Notes: generated by a model from the letters alone, not told the origin. A DNA stretch of 34,452 nucleotides from an uncultured Gammaproteobacteria bacterium (GCA_913063495.1 CAJXXT010000034.1:1-34452); one strand, 5' to 3'; shown: positions 16,635 to 24,805, counted from the stretch's first letter. Made by a program: numbers and translations.

Positions 16635-16648
16635 TTATCAATTGATAA
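16635..16648. promoter_or_regulatory. Perfect 14-bp palindrome before the REC-REC kinase
   Basis: TTATCAATTGATAA is an exact palindrome centred 30 bases before the ATG at 16672. This is a plausible operator or dimeric regulator site in a divergent intergenic region. The half-site TTGATAA also recurs in the 12-bp repeats at 15193-15222, which may be coincidence in AT-rich DNA. Confidence 0.45.
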
Positions 16649-16671
16649 GCTTGTACTCTAGGAATGCCACA

Positions 16672-18126
16672 ATGTCGAAAAAAGTACTTCTAATTGAAGA
16701 TTCCAAATCCTTTGCATCACTCGTAGCAAGCACCTTAAAAAAACGACATCAATACGAAAGCGTTATCGCGCCTACTCTAGCCGACGCAAAAGCCCTATTA
16801 GAAGAAGGCGCGGATCACTATTTTGCCACCATTGTTGACCTTAACCTCCCCGATGCACCCAATGGTGAAGCAGTAGAATTGACCTCAGAATATAAAATCC
16901 CCAGCATCGTATTCACAGGGCAACTCAGCGAAGGTCTTCGGGAAGATATATTTAGTAAGGGTGTTTCAGATTACGTTCTTAAAACCGGACAGTACAATAT
17001 CGATTATGTCGTTGATGCCATTCACCGCTTTGAGTGTAATCGTAACGTCAAAGTATTAGTTGTTGATGATTCAATGACCGCTCGCCGCCAAATGAGACGA
17101 TTGTTGCTCACGCAATGCTATCAAGTAATTGAAGCTGAAAGTGGCTTAGCCGCACTAGGAGCATTAGAAGATAACCCAGATGTTTCTATCACCATAACGG
17201 ATTGCCATATGGAAGGTATGGACGGTTTTGAACTAACCAAAACCATACGCCAAACCCGCACAAAAGAGAGCATGGCTATCATAGGCGTTTCTTCACAGGG
17301 AGGTAGCTCTATCTCCGCTCAGTTTATTAAACATGGTGCAGATGACTTTATCGTAAAACCTTTTATTCAAGAGGAATTCACCTGTCGAATTAACAAAAAT
17401 GCAGAAACTCTGGATCACTTTGCTCACTTAAAAGCCCTAAACAATCAAAAGAATTTTTTAATGGGAATGGCTGCCCATGACATCCGCAACCCCCTCGGAA
17501 TTATCGACCGCATTGTAAAACGTGCACTCTCCAGCAATCCAGCCCCTGAACGTATGGAAGAATACCTCAAAATGATCGAACACAGCTGTGGTGGATTATT
17601 AGAGCTTCTTACTGACATTTTGGAAATCTCCCGCTTAGAGAGTAAAGAAATTGTGATGGAGAAAGAGCTTAACCCTATTGAGCGAATCCTTAGTGAGCGC
17701 ATCGATATGGTTAAACCACACTCAATGGAAAAAGACATAGGTATCATCAGCGATTTCAAAGACAACAACATCTTACCTATCGATCACAAACGTGTCGCAC
17801 AAGTTGTTGACAACTTCATATCCAATGCTCTCAAATTCTCCCCACAAGGCTCTACCGTCACCGTTAAAACCGAAACAAAAAAAGACAACGTTATCATTAG
17901 TGTTTGCGATCAGGGGCCTGGCGTAAATGAGAGTGAACAAGCCTTATTATTCGAAGCATTTAGCCAGCTAAGCACTAGACCAACAGGTGGTGAAAGCAGC
18001 ACAGGATTAGGGCTAGCTATTTGCAAATGTATTATTGAATCTCACGGTGGCACAATTGGTTATGAACGACTTGAAAACCTTGGCAGTCGATTTTATTTCT
18101 CACTTCCAATAACAACCGCAGAGTAA
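16672..18126 (+). CDS. Soluble two-receiver histidine kinase (REC-REC-HisKA-HATPase)
   Basis: 484 residues from the ATG at 16672, chosen because AGGAAT lies 8 bases upstream; an in-frame TTG at 16642 has no such site. Receiver 1 spans about 4-118 (ED 9-10, D56 in TIVDLNLP, but Lys followed by Thr in YVLKTGQ). Receiver 2 spans about 127-242 (DD 132-133, D177 in TITDCHMEGMDG, K229 in VKPF). HisKA has the acceptor H269 in MAAHDIRNPL. HATPase_c has FISNALKFSP, DQGPGV and STGLGLAIC. There is no transmembrane segment, so input must come through the receivers, an arrangement typical of phosphorelay hubs. The output partner is not adjacent. It is convergent with mobB and divergent from the TerB-like gene. 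Confidence 0.92.
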   Translation: MSKKVLLIEDSKSFASLVASTLKKRHQYESVIAPTLADAKALLEEGADHYFATIVDLNLPDAPNGEAVELTSEYKIPSIVFTGQLSEGLREDIFSKGVSDYVLKTGQYNIDYVVDAIHRFECNRNVKVLVVDDSMTARRQMRRLLLTQCYQVIEAESGLAALGALEDNPDVSITITDCHMEGMDGFELTKTIRQTRTKESMAIIGVSSQGGSSISAQFIKHGADDFIVKPFIQEEFTCRINKNAETLDHFAHLKALNNQKNFLMGMAAHDIRNPLGIIDRIVKRALSSNPAPERMEEYLKMIEHSCGGLLELLTDILEISRLESKEIVMEKELNPIERILSERIDMVKPHSMEKDIGIISDFKDNNILPIDHKRVAQVVDNFISNALKFSPQGSTVTVKTETKKDNVIISVCDQGPGVNESEQALLFEAFSQLSTRPTGGESSTGLGLAICKCIIESHGGTIGYERLENLGSRFYFSLPITTAE

Positions 18127-18155
18127 AGCCCAACAATGTTACGTCACTACCTTCC

Positions 18156-18761
18156 TTACTTCCCTTCGTGAAACAAACAGTATCGCTGGATCCAGCTTTC
18201 TATAAACGCTACAACGTCCTCTGGCTTATTGAGCGGCAACACCGACATTTCATCTGGGCCGACCTTCACGTCACCTTTCACTTCACTTTCAATCAAACCC
18301 TTATCATCAGTCACGAGTGCCACAATTGAACTTGCAAGCTCAGGACTGTCAACAGATTCACACAATAACGGCGTATTCAACGCCTTCCTATACACCTCAA
18401 CCTTAGGAACCGCCCCTTGCCTGAAACCTTCTAATAACACTACATCGAGCGTTGCTGTATCCATTCTTTCCAGTAAATACTCCAATTTTGGATACATTGG
18501 CATTTCATGCTCCACCATTAACGCCCAACCATTTGATGATGCAAGTATCGCTTGCTCTGCTCCCGCCTTTCTCAGCTCATAACTATCTTTACCCGGCTTG
18601 TCGATTTGAATTTCATGATGACAGTGTTTAACAATACCTACACGCACACCTTTTTGTTTAAGTAATGATATAACCTGCTTAAGCAAGGTTGTTTTACCCG
18701 TATTACTACAATATGCAACAAACCCTAGAACGGGCAGCGGATAGTCAAACTGTAAGCTCAT
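18156..18761 (-). CDS. mobB: Molybdopterin-guanine dinucleotide biosynthesis adaptor MobB
   Basis: 201 residues with the P-loop YCSNTGKTTLLKQVISLL, then VGIVKHCHHEIQIDKPGKDSYELRKAGAEQAILAS and WALMVEHEM, which is the unmistakable MobB pattern. The later LDVVLLEGFRQGAVPKVEVYR supports it. MobB binds GTP and assists MobA in attaching GMP to molybdopterin. E. coli MobB has WSGTGKTT where this has CSNTGKTT, so the P-loop Gly is Asn here while the GKTT core is intact. No other molybdenum cofactor gene is in the window. AGAGAG precedes the ATG. Confidence 0.93.
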   Translation of the reverse strand: MSLQFDYPLPVLGFVAYCSNTGKTTLLKQVISLLKQKGVRVGIVKHCHHEIQIDKPGKDSYELRKAGAEQAILASSNGWALMVEHEMPMYPKLEYLLERMDTATLDVVLLEGFRQGAVPKVEVYRKALNTPLLCESVDSPELASSIVALVTDDKGLIESEVKGDVKVGPDEMSVLPLNKPEDVVAFIESWIQRYCLFHEGK

Positions 18762-18816
18762 ATTGTCTCTCTTAATTCGGATTTCATATCAAGGGCTTGG
18801 CAAAGGTTGTTACGTG

Positions 18817-18840
18817 AAAGGAAGTCGGTATACTTCCTTT
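18817..18840. promoter_or_regulatory. 9-bp inverted repeat between divergent mobB and the symporter gene
   Basis: AAAGGAAGT (18817-18825) and ACTTCCTTT (18832-18840) are exact complements around CGGTAT. The site lies about 60 bases before the symporter start and about 55 before mobB. No U-tract gives a terminator sense, so an operator for one of the divergent promoters is more likely. Confidence 0.5.
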
Positions 18841-18901
18841 TAAAGAATCAAAAACAATACAATACAATAAATGAATACTACCCTATTTTAAAGGAGCAAC
18901 A

Positions 18902-20167
18902 ATGCCCAAGATCAAACTTCATTGGCAAATTCTCGGGGCCATATTTCTCGCAGCCATTGCCGGTTATGCAACAGGTCTAGAAGCCAGTATCTTTGGCGTA
19001 ACTTTTTATGCCATGTTTGATTTCGTCGGTACATTATTTCTCAATGGTTTAAAAATGATCATTGTACCGCTCATCATGGCCTCCATCATTTCTGGTATTG
19101 CTGGACTGGGGTCTTCTGAGGGGCTTGGACGATTGGGAGCAAAAACCCTGAGTTTTTATATGCTTTCTAGCCTTGTTGCTATTTTGGTCGGGTTAGCTGT
19201 CGTTAATATCGTTGAACCCGGTATTATAGACGGCAAACCCGGAGCAGAAATATTAGGGCTCAGCGCTGACACTGAGGAAACCCTTAAAAAGGTTGAAGGT
19301 AAAAGCGGCGGTGATATAGCACAAGTATTTTTACGTATGGTGCCAACCAATATTGTCTATGCTGCCGCAGACGGTCAAATGTTAGGCTTGATTTTCTTTG
19401 CCATATTATTTGCAGTCTTTATGATGCGACTTGACCCCAAACACAGTGAACCTCTCAGAAATCTATGGGAAGGCGTATTTCAAACCATGATGGGCATAAC
19501 AATGTTCGTGATGAAATTTGCCCCCATCGGGGTGTTTGGCCTTGTCGCGAAGACCGTTGCAAAAACCGGTTTTGATGCATTGATTCCCATGCTGGTGTTT
19601 TTCTTCACCGTACTTGCCGCATTATTTATCCATGCGTTTGTTACCCTTCCTGTTCTGTTAAAAGTAATTGGCAAAGTCGCCCCGGTTAAGCATATTAAAG
19701 CGATGTCTCCAGCAATGCTCACCGCTTTTTCGACAGCCTCCTCATCAGCAACATTACCGCTAACCTTAGAATGTATCGAAAAGAATGCTGGGGTTTCAAA
19801 TCGAACCAGCAGCTTTGTTTTACCCCTTGGTGCAACTATCAACATGGATGGTACAGCGCTCTACGAATGTGTCGCGGCAATGTTTATTGCCCAAGCTTAC
19901 GGTTTAGACTTATCTTTAACCGTACAATTTACCATTGTATTAGTTGCGCTATTAACGTCTATCGGTGTCGCAGGCATTCCATCAGCCAGCCTTGTCGCCA
20001 TCGCTGTCATACTAGGAACTATTGGATTACCAGCTGAAGGCATTGGTCTATTGCTCGTAACAGATCGTATATTAGATATGTTTAGAACATCAGTGAACGT
20101 ATTTAGCGACTCATGCTGCGCCGTTATTGTTGCAAGAACAGAAGGAGAAGAAACAAACGTTGCTTAA
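18902..20167 (+). CDS. Dicarboxylate/amino acid:cation symporter (DAACS family)
   Basis: 421 residues with about eight hydrophobic spans and the two re-entrant hairpin motifs of the GltPh/DctA fold. These are the serine-rich AFSTASSSATLPLTLE (HP1), LPLGATINMDGTALYE (TM7 with NMDGT) and SIGVAGIPSASLVAIAVIL (HP2), ending with TDRILDMFRTSVNVFSDSCCAVIVAR (TM8). These bind substrate and Na+ or H+. The family takes up glutamate, aspartate or C4-dicarboxylates across the inner membrane; the transmembrane-8 residues read RILDMFRTSVNVFSD, where an acidic-amino-acid transporter would usually have an Asp and Arg/Thr pattern, so I do not choose between substrates. AAAGGAGC gives a strong ribosome binding site 7 bases before the ATG. 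Confidence 0.94.
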   Translation: MPKIKLHWQILGAIFLAAIAGYATGLEASIFGVTFYAMFDFVGTLFLNGLKMIIVPLIMASIISGIAGLGSSEGLGRLGAKTLSFYMLSSLVAILVGLAVVNIVEPGIIDGKPGAEILGLSADTEETLKKVEGKSGGDIAQVFLRMVPTNIVYAAADGQMLGLIFFAILFAVFMMRLDPKHSEPLRNLWEGVFQTMMGITMFVMKFAPIGVFGLVAKTVAKTGFDALIPMLVFFFTVLAALFIHAFVTLPVLLKVIGKVAPVKHIKAMSPAMLTAFSTASSSATLPLTLECIEKNAGVSNRTSSFVLPLGATINMDGTALYECVAAMFIAQAYGLDLSLTVQFTIVLVALLTSIGVAGIPSASLVAIAVILGTIGLPAEGIGLLLVTDRILDMFRTSVNVFSDSCCAVIVARTEGEETNVA

Positions 20168-20234
20168 TTGCTGGCGTTATTGTTGCCTAGCCCACAACAC
20201 CTAAGTGAAGTAATAGCAGAACTCTCCTTAAAAT

Positions 20235-20289
20235 AGTAAGATCCGTGAAGCCTTAACAGCACCCATCATAAGGCTTTACGGATCTTACT
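20235..20289 (+). terminator. 21-bp stem-loop between the symporter and exporter genes
   Basis: Arms 20235-20255 and 20269-20289 pair over 21 bp with one G-U and a 13-base loop. There is no U-tract after it (TTGCTAGG follows), so intrinsic termination is uncertain. The stem ends 4 bases before the AGGAGG of the exporter gene, so it may instead protect the 3' end of the symporter mRNA or control entry to the exporter. Confidence 0.6.
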
Positions 20290-20303
20290 TGCTAGGAGGC
20301 ATC

Positions 20304-22685
20304 ATGAAAAAACTTATCCAAAAACCACTTGCCGAGATATTAATCTCGCATCGTCGATGGTTTTCTTTTTTATCACTCATTGTTTGTTTTGGCTTATTAC
20401 TTGGGCTACCCAAATTGGGTTTTGACAGCAGCTATCGGGTTTTCTTCTCACCAGACAACCCCCAGCTATTAGCCTATGACAAACTCAACAGTGAATATGC
20501 CAGCACAGACAATATAACGTTTATTGTAACTTCTCGAACCGAAAATATTTACACCCAAGATAATATTCAAACACTCATCACCTTAACAGATAAATCCTGG
20601 GCACTTCCCTTTTCCCAACGAACACAATCTCTTATTAATTATCCTTATACAGAAGTCAAAAACATCGATAAAACAGATGAGTTTATCGTTTATGACCTGG
20701 TAGATAAGGAGCTTTGGGAGACAAAAAACGGCTCAATAAGTCTTGTCCCGCCCTCCTACCTACATAAGCTTCAACAAAAAGCGTTAGCAGAAGACCTCTT
20801 GGTGAACCGTCTGATTAGCAGCGATAAAAGCTTGGCTATCGTCGACGTTGAGCTATTACTTGAGAACATATCACCAACAGACCGGTCGGCAATTATAGAT
20901 GCAGCTCAACGTTTGCAAAAAGAAGCTCAGGAGAACTCCGATCTATCCGTTATTTTAGCGGGAAGCATCATGCGAGATTACGCGATACAAGAAACATCAG
21001 CTGCCGACGCATCAACATTACTACCTCTGATGCTAATATTTTCAATTCTTGTCAATTTTGCAATTCTACGCTCTTTAGCACTATTAATATCGAGTCAAAT
21101 TGTCATCGTTCTTGCCGTTATTTGCGGCATGGGGGTTGCTGGCTGGATGCAGTACGATCTCAACGCCGTATCGGCGATGGCCGGGCTATTGATTATTATC
21201 CTGGCTTTAGCCGACACTGTTCATATCGGAGCAACGTATCTAAAAGAGTTGCAAAAAAACAAGACACCTCTTGATGCTATAAAAATCAGCCTACAAAAAA
21301 ACACTAAAGCGGTATTCCTTACCAGTACAACAACGGCTACGGGTTTTTACAGTTTAAACTTTATGGATTCAAACGCGTTTGCAGACCTTGGAAATATCGC
21401 AATCTATGGCGTATCCATGGCATTTGTTTTATCGCTTACGTTATTCCCAAGCTGCCTGCTCTTGTTTACTCCAAAGAACCCTGGAACAGGGATACAACAG
21501 GAAGCCTTATCACGATGGATAGCCTCCATAGCCATTAACCATCAAAAACCTCTTTTTATTGTTTTCTTTATAATTACTGCAACAACCACTCCTTTCTTGG
21601 CGATGAATCAGTTTAATGATGATTTCTTATCAAAATTCCCAAAGGATGCAGAAATTTCCATTGCAGCCGATACGTATATGGAACATATGCCCGCAATCCA
21701 CAGTATCAGCTACTCACTCTCGTCGGGCATAGAGAACGGCATCAACCAACCCGAATACCTTCGTAAAATAGAGGCATTTGTTAATTGGTATAAACAACAA
21801 CCCGAAGTCACTCACGTCTATTCCTATGTAGATTTTATTAAACGCCTCAATAAGAACATGCACAATGGGGATGATGCATGGTATCGCATTCCAGAGAACC
21901 AACCATTAGCAGCGCAATATCTGTTTCTGTATGAAATGTCTCTTGGTTACGGCCAATCACTTAGCGAAGTAATTAACCAAGATAAATCAGCGCTCAAGAT
22001 AACGGTTACTCTCTCCCACCTCGATAATAATGGCTTAATGGATGTGGAAGAACGTGCTAAACAATGGTTACTGGCCAACTACCCAGAATTCGATACAACG
22101 GGAACTAGTCAAGATATTATGTTTGCTCATCAGGGTGAGCATGTGGTGGTTAATGCCCAAAAAGGATCGGCGCTAACCGTAGTACTCATCACTATTGCCC
22201 TAATTATTGGCTTAGGGTCATTTAAATATGGTGCAATCAGCATGATCCCTAATTTGGTACCAGCAGGTATTATTTATGGACTATGGGGAATGTTTATTAA
22301 AGACATGGATACAGCGGTAGCAATTACCTACTCCGTTAGCCTAGGGTTAGTCGTTGATGACACCGTACATGTGTTATCGAAATACATCCAAGAACGGCGT
22401 AAAGGCATTGCCCCTAAGCTTGCCATTGAATACACCCTTGAAAATACCGCGACAGCACTAATCGTCACAACAATTATGATTGGCGGTGGGCTTTCTATCA
22501 TGGCCCTAGCAAGCTTCCAGTCGAATGCCGTTGTAGGTCTTATCATGGCCCCTATAATAGTTGTCGCGCTGCTGTTTGATTTGTTTGTATTTCCAGGAAT
22601 ATTGCTATTTTTGGATGAAAAGCTTGTACGCAAAACCAAGCTAGACACTGTAAATTCCCCACCCCCTCCTCCGCTTATCGATTAG
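20304..22685 (+). CDS. RND superfamily (MMPL-type) exporter
   Basis: 793 residues from the ATG at 20304, preceded by AGGAGG at 20294-20299; an in-frame TTG at 20289 lies inside the upstream hairpin and is less likely. Topology is the duplicated RND plan: one N-terminal helix (about 18-36), a large periplasmic loop, five or six helices (about 225-390) with AGLLIIILALADTVHIGATYLKEL, a second N-terminal helix, another loop and a second set (about 620-775) with YSVSLGLVVDDTVHVLSKYIQERR. The paired ADTVH/DDTVH motifs carry the acidic residues expected for proton relay. It resembles predicted lipid or hydrophobic-compound exporters in the MMPL group and lacks AcrB-style docking. No adaptor or outer membrane gene adjoins it. 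A terminator follows. Confidence 0.9.
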   Translation: MKKLIQKPLAEILISHRRWFSFLSLIVCFGLLLGLPKLGFDSSYRVFFSPDNPQLLAYDKLNSEYASTDNITFIVTSRTENIYTQDNIQTLITLTDKSWALPFSQRTQSLINYPYTEVKNIDKTDEFIVYDLVDKELWETKNGSISLVPPSYLHKLQQKALAEDLLVNRLISSDKSLAIVDVELLLENISPTDRSAIIDAAQRLQKEAQENSDLSVILAGSIMRDYAIQETSAADASTLLPLMLIFSILVNFAILRSLALLISSQIVIVLAVICGMGVAGWMQYDLNAVSAMAGLLIIILALADTVHIGATYLKELQKNKTPLDAIKISLQKNTKAVFLTSTTTATGFYSLNFMDSNAFADLGNIAIYGVSMAFVLSLTLFPSCLLLFTPKNPGTGIQQEALSRWIASIAINHQKPLFIVFFIITATTTPFLAMNQFNDDFLSKFPKDAEISIAADTYMEHMPAIHSISYSLSSGIENGINQPEYLRKIEAFVNWYKQQPEVTHVYSYVDFIKRLNKNMHNGDDAWYRIPENQPLAAQYLFLYEMSLGYGQSLSEVINQDKSALKITVTLSHLDNNGLMDVEERAKQWLLANYPEFDTTGTSQDIMFAHQGEHVVVNAQKGSALTVVLITIALIIGLGSFKYGAISMIPNLVPAGIIYGLWGMFIKDMDTAVAITYSVSLGLVVDDTVHVLSKYIQERRKGIAPKLAIEYTLENTATALIVTTIMIGGGLSIMALASFQSNAVVGLIMAPIIVVALLFDLFVFPGILLFLDEKLVRKTKLDTVNSPPPPPLID

Positions 22686-22692
22686 ATGGCTC

Positions 22693-22737
22693 AAGTAATA
22701 AAAAAGGCACGCTGATGACGCGCCTTTTTTATTACTT
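22693..22737 (+). terminator. Rho-independent terminator after the exporter gene
   Basis: AAGTAATAAAAAAGGC (from 22693) pairs with GCCTTTTTTATTACTT (ending 22737), with ACGCTGATGACGC between them. The GC core is followed by T6, and the A/T symmetry makes it usable in both directions. It starts 8 bases after the exporter stop codon. Confidence 0.88.
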
Positions 22738-22817
22738 ATTTTCTGGCTTAAAATCAATGTGTTACAAGATTCCTGCAAAAACACACGTGACTTCGCTCAC
22801 ATTTCATACAAAACACC

Positions 22818-22846
22818 TTGATGTGGGATATATTCCCCCATATTAT
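22818..22846 (+). promoter_or_regulatory. Candidate sigma70 promoter of the serine protease gene
   Basis: TTGATG (22818-22823) and TATTAT (22841-22846) are separated by exactly 17 bases, a good vegetative promoter. Transcription would begin near 22853, about 50 bases before the ATG at 22903. The spacer contains one of two matching near-palindromes, which suggests a repressor acts here. Confidence 0.6.
22825..22837. promoter_or_regulatory. Candidate operator copy 1 (GGGATATATTCCC)
   Basis: GGGATATATTCCC is a near-palindrome with arms GGGA/TCCC. It fills the spacer between the -35 and -10 hexamers, and a sequence differing at one position lies 35 bp downstream. The factor is unknown. Confidence 0.5.
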
Positions 22847-22859
22847 AAATCCTGTGAGA

Positions 22860-22872
22860 GGGAAATATTCCC
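22860..22872. promoter_or_regulatory. Candidate operator copy 2 (GGGAAATATTCCC)
   Basis: GGGAAATATTCCC matches copy 1 at 12 of 13 positions and is embedded in a longer GAGGGAA/TTCCCTC inverted repeat. It lies just downstream of the predicted transcription start and upstream of AGGAGA, where bound protein or an mRNA hairpin could block expression. Confidence 0.5.
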
Positions 22873-22902
22873 TCCAAAATAAAGTAAGCCAGGAGAATAA
22901 TA

Positions 22903-23319
22903 ATGAACCTGAATTCACGCCTAAAACAAAATTTAACCTTACGTCCCATAGCCCTTGCAACGGCCGCGATCATTTCCACTACCGCATACAGCATGCCCAC
23001 TGTACGAATTATTGGAGGTGCAGAATCCACTCCAGATACTTACCCCTGGATAGTCTCTTTACAAAGCAAAGATGGCCAGCATTTTTGCGGTGCCAGCTTA
23101 ATCTCCAATCAATGGATACTTACCGCTGCACATTGTGTAAACGAAGATAAAGCAGATAACTTACAAGTCGTCATAAGTGAATTTGACCTATCAACTAAGA
23201 GTCAACAGGAGGTTACTCGCACAATCAGCCAAATAAGTTTTCATAAAGATTATGGCGATGACAATGATATTGCCATCCTAAAACTCAGCTCACCAGTCGA
23301 AAAAAACCCGTTGCACTAG
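22903..23319 (+). CDS. Trypsin-like serine protease, N-terminal part (before the frame change)
   Basis: 138 codons as read, preceded by AGGAGA 8 bases from the ATG. A signal peptide ends near residue 30 (ATAAIISTTAYS), then a zymogen activation site R35-IIGG, CGASLISNQWILTAAHC (catalytic His77) and DDNDIAILKL (catalytic Asp122). The frame then runs into TAG after KNPLH. The rest of the protease domain, with the active Ser, continues in the -1 frame from base 23307. The switch falls on A_AAA_AAC at 23301-23307. Joined there, the two frames give one continuous S1 protease of 605 residues with no missing segment. Either a programmed -1 frameshift, a one-base deletion in the A7 run (pseudogene) or a sequencing error would explain it. 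It is an exported enzyme in the first and last cases. Confidence 0.88.
   Translation: MNLNSRLKQNLTLRPIALATAAIISTTAYSMPTVRIIGGAESTPDTYPWIVSLQSKDGQHFCGASLISNQWILTAAHCVNEDKADNLQVVISEFDLSTKSQQEVTRTISQISFHKDYGDDNDIAILKLSSPVEKNPLH
23301..23307 (+). other. In-phase slippery heptamer A_AAA_AAC at the frame change
   Basis: Codons GAA AAA AAC of the upstream frame contain the heptamer in the exact phase required for tandem -1 slippage, and the next -1 codon (CCC, 23307-23309) continues the protease domain. GTTGC/GCAAC (23310-23323) can form a small hairpin only 2 bases downstream, and TGTCTT/AAGACA (23335-23351) another; neither is a strong or ideally placed stimulator. Confidence 0.6.
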
Positions 23320-23333
23320 CAACACCAGAGCTG

Positions 23334-24719
23334 ATGTCTTCTTTTAAGACAGGTGACTCATTACGTGTAATGGGCTGGGGAAACCGCTCTACCAGTGGAG
23401 AAGATTTCCCCAACATCCTCCATGAAGTGCAAGTACCTCTCGCAGATCACGGGGTATGTAAAACCAACTATCAATCGGAAAGCATAGACATTACCGACAA
23501 TATGATTTGTGCCGGGCTTGCGGATGGCGGAAAAGATTCCTGTCAGGGTGATAGCGGGGGCCCACTGGTATTTCAAAAAGACAACCTCTGGTACCAGGCC
23601 GGTGTGGTTAGCTTTGGTGTTGGTTGTGCCCAAGCAAAATTCTTTGGTGTTTATACCAATGTTGCCAGCTATCTTACTTGGATTGAAGCCACAAAAAATG
23701 GATCGAGCACTGATCCAGTCGATCCAGTCGATCCAGTCGATCCAGTCGATCCAGTCAATCCAGTCGATCCAGTCAATCCAGTCGATCCAGTCAATCCAGT
23801 CAATCCAGTCAATCCAGTCGATCCTAACCTGCCAGATGAATTTGATGACCTTGATGACCAGTTAGATAATGAATTTGATGAACCATTCGGAATTCCGGAG
23901 TTCATGGATTTCTTAAGTTTTGATGGAGAAACTGTCACCGACGAGTTGCACATCATCAACGACACTGACGCAGTGATTTCTATCGAAAATGTACACATCA
24001 ATAACCCAAGTTTCAGCATTAAAGAAAACATTTGCAACACAACGCTAGATCCAGAATCTGAATGCAAACTAACCCTCAACTATACCGCTAGGGATGAAGG
24101 TACTGAATTTGGGTATTTAACCGTTACCATCAACAACGAAGATTATCAAACAGCGTTGATAGGTTTAACTTTAGACCTTATTACTGAGGAAAATGACTTT
24201 GATGATATGGATTGGTATCAAGAACCTGAGCAACCTTGGTCAAACATTGATGACGAATTTGGCTTTGAGCTAGGTTGTAACAGTATCGCAGAAAATGGCG
24301 GCACCCCTATCGCTACTGATGTCGAAGGCCCAGGAACACTAGAATTTGATTTTGAACTTGAAGGTGACTTAGATGGAAATACTCTCAACTACTCCGTTGA
24401 TGGTGTTGTCATCAAATCCATCACATCAAATGCTCGCAGTACAAGTCATCTAACAACCCAAATATCAGAAGGAAAACACCGAATATCTTGGACTTATGAT
24501 AAGAAAACAGGCAACAACACTGGCGCTAAAGCATCCGTTCGTAACGTGACATTTAGCCGTTCAGCAGAACCAGGTGTTGAATCACCTAGCAATTCAACCA
24601 GCGACAACAAAAACTCGAACAGTAGCGGTGGCAGTGGTGGTAGCCAAACCCCGTTATTCCTATTATCGCTAGCTTCACTTCTTGGAATGAAAAGAGCAAA
24701 AAATCGACGTAACCAATAA
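23334..24719 (+). CDS. Trypsin-like serine protease, C-terminal part with repeat linker and GlyGly-CTERM tail
   Basis: Continuation of the protease in the -1 frame; this frame opens before the ATG at 23334, which has no good ribosome binding site, so it is unlikely to be an independent start. It holds [22 protein letters not shown]: the active Ser is residue 74 of this part, and Asp six residues earlier is position 189, predicting cleavage after Arg or Lys. After the protease domain come 12 (D/N)PV tripeptides, an acidic segment, a beta-rich domain of about 85 residues ([19 protein letters not shown] onward) resembling an ASH/choice-of-anchor module, and a second beta domain of about 100 residues. 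The end, [20 protein letters not shown] plus a basic tail, is a GlyGly-CTERM signal, which rhombosortase is expected to process. No rhombosortase gene is in the window. Confidence 0.88.
   Translation: MSSFKTGDSLRVMGWGNRSTSGEDFPNILHEVQVPLADHGVCKTNYQSESIDITDNMICAGLADGGKDSCQGDSGGPLVFQKDNLWYQAGVVSFGVGCAQAKFFGVYTNVASYLTWIEATKNGSSTDPVDPVDPVDPVDPVNPVDPVNPVDPVNPVNPVNPVDPNLPDEFDDLDDQLDNEFDEPFGIPEFMDFLSFDGETVTDELHIINDTDAVISIENVHINNPSFSIKENICNTTLDPESECKLTLNYTARDEGTEFGYLTVTINNEDYQTALIGLTLDLITEENDFDDMDWYQEPEQPWSNIDDEFGFELGCNSIAENGGTPIATDVEGPGTLEFDFELEGDLDGNTLNYSVDGVVIKSITSNARSTSHLTTQISEGKHRISWTYDKKTGNNTGAKASVRNVTFSRSAEPGVESPSNSTSDNKNSNSSGGSGGSQTPLFLLSLASLLGMKRAKNRRNQ
23712..23819 (+). repeat. 9-bp coding tandem repeat, 12 copies
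   Basis: Twelve contiguous 9-bp units GATCCAGTC or AATCCAGTC encode Asp-Pro-Val or Asn-Pro-Val in the order D5, N, D, N, D, N3. Apart from the G/A first base the units are identical at DNA level, which means recent expansion; length variation among strains is likely. It links the protease domain to the C-terminal modules. Confidence 0.95.
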
Positions 24720-24726
24720 CGTTACC

Positions 24727-24771
24727 AAGCGGTGTTGCATTCAACCTATTCCACTGAATACAACGCCGCTT
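24727..24771 (+). terminator. Terminator hairpin after the protease gene
   Basis: AAGCGGTGTTGCATTCA (24727-24743) pairs with TGAATACAACGCCGCTT (24755-24771), with two G-U positions and an 11-base loop, followed by T-rich TCCTTTATTCTGTTT. It starts 8 bases after the stop codon. Confidence 0.75.
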
Positions 24772-24805
24772 CCTTTATTCTGTTTATAACTATAATGGTG
24801 ATCCG

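Noticed and set aside
23712-23819. Possible CRISPR array
   Set aside because: The 9-bp units have no spacers and lie in a coding frame; the 12- and 15-bp intergenic repeats are also too short and spacerless.
23509-23865. 118-aa plus-strand ORF with repeated Gln-Ser-Ile
   Set aside because: It is an out-of-frame shadow of the same repeat overlapping the protease active-site region.
23669-24079. 136-aa minus-strand ORF with Gly-Ser-Thr repeats
   Set aside because: It is the antisense reading of the 9-bp coding repeat and its flanks; the repeat keeps all frames open, and the plus-strand domains are convincing.
23334-24719. Independent gene starting at ATG 23334
   Set aside because: There is no usable ribosome binding site, and the product would lack the signal peptide, catalytic His and Asp; it is the second half of the protease.
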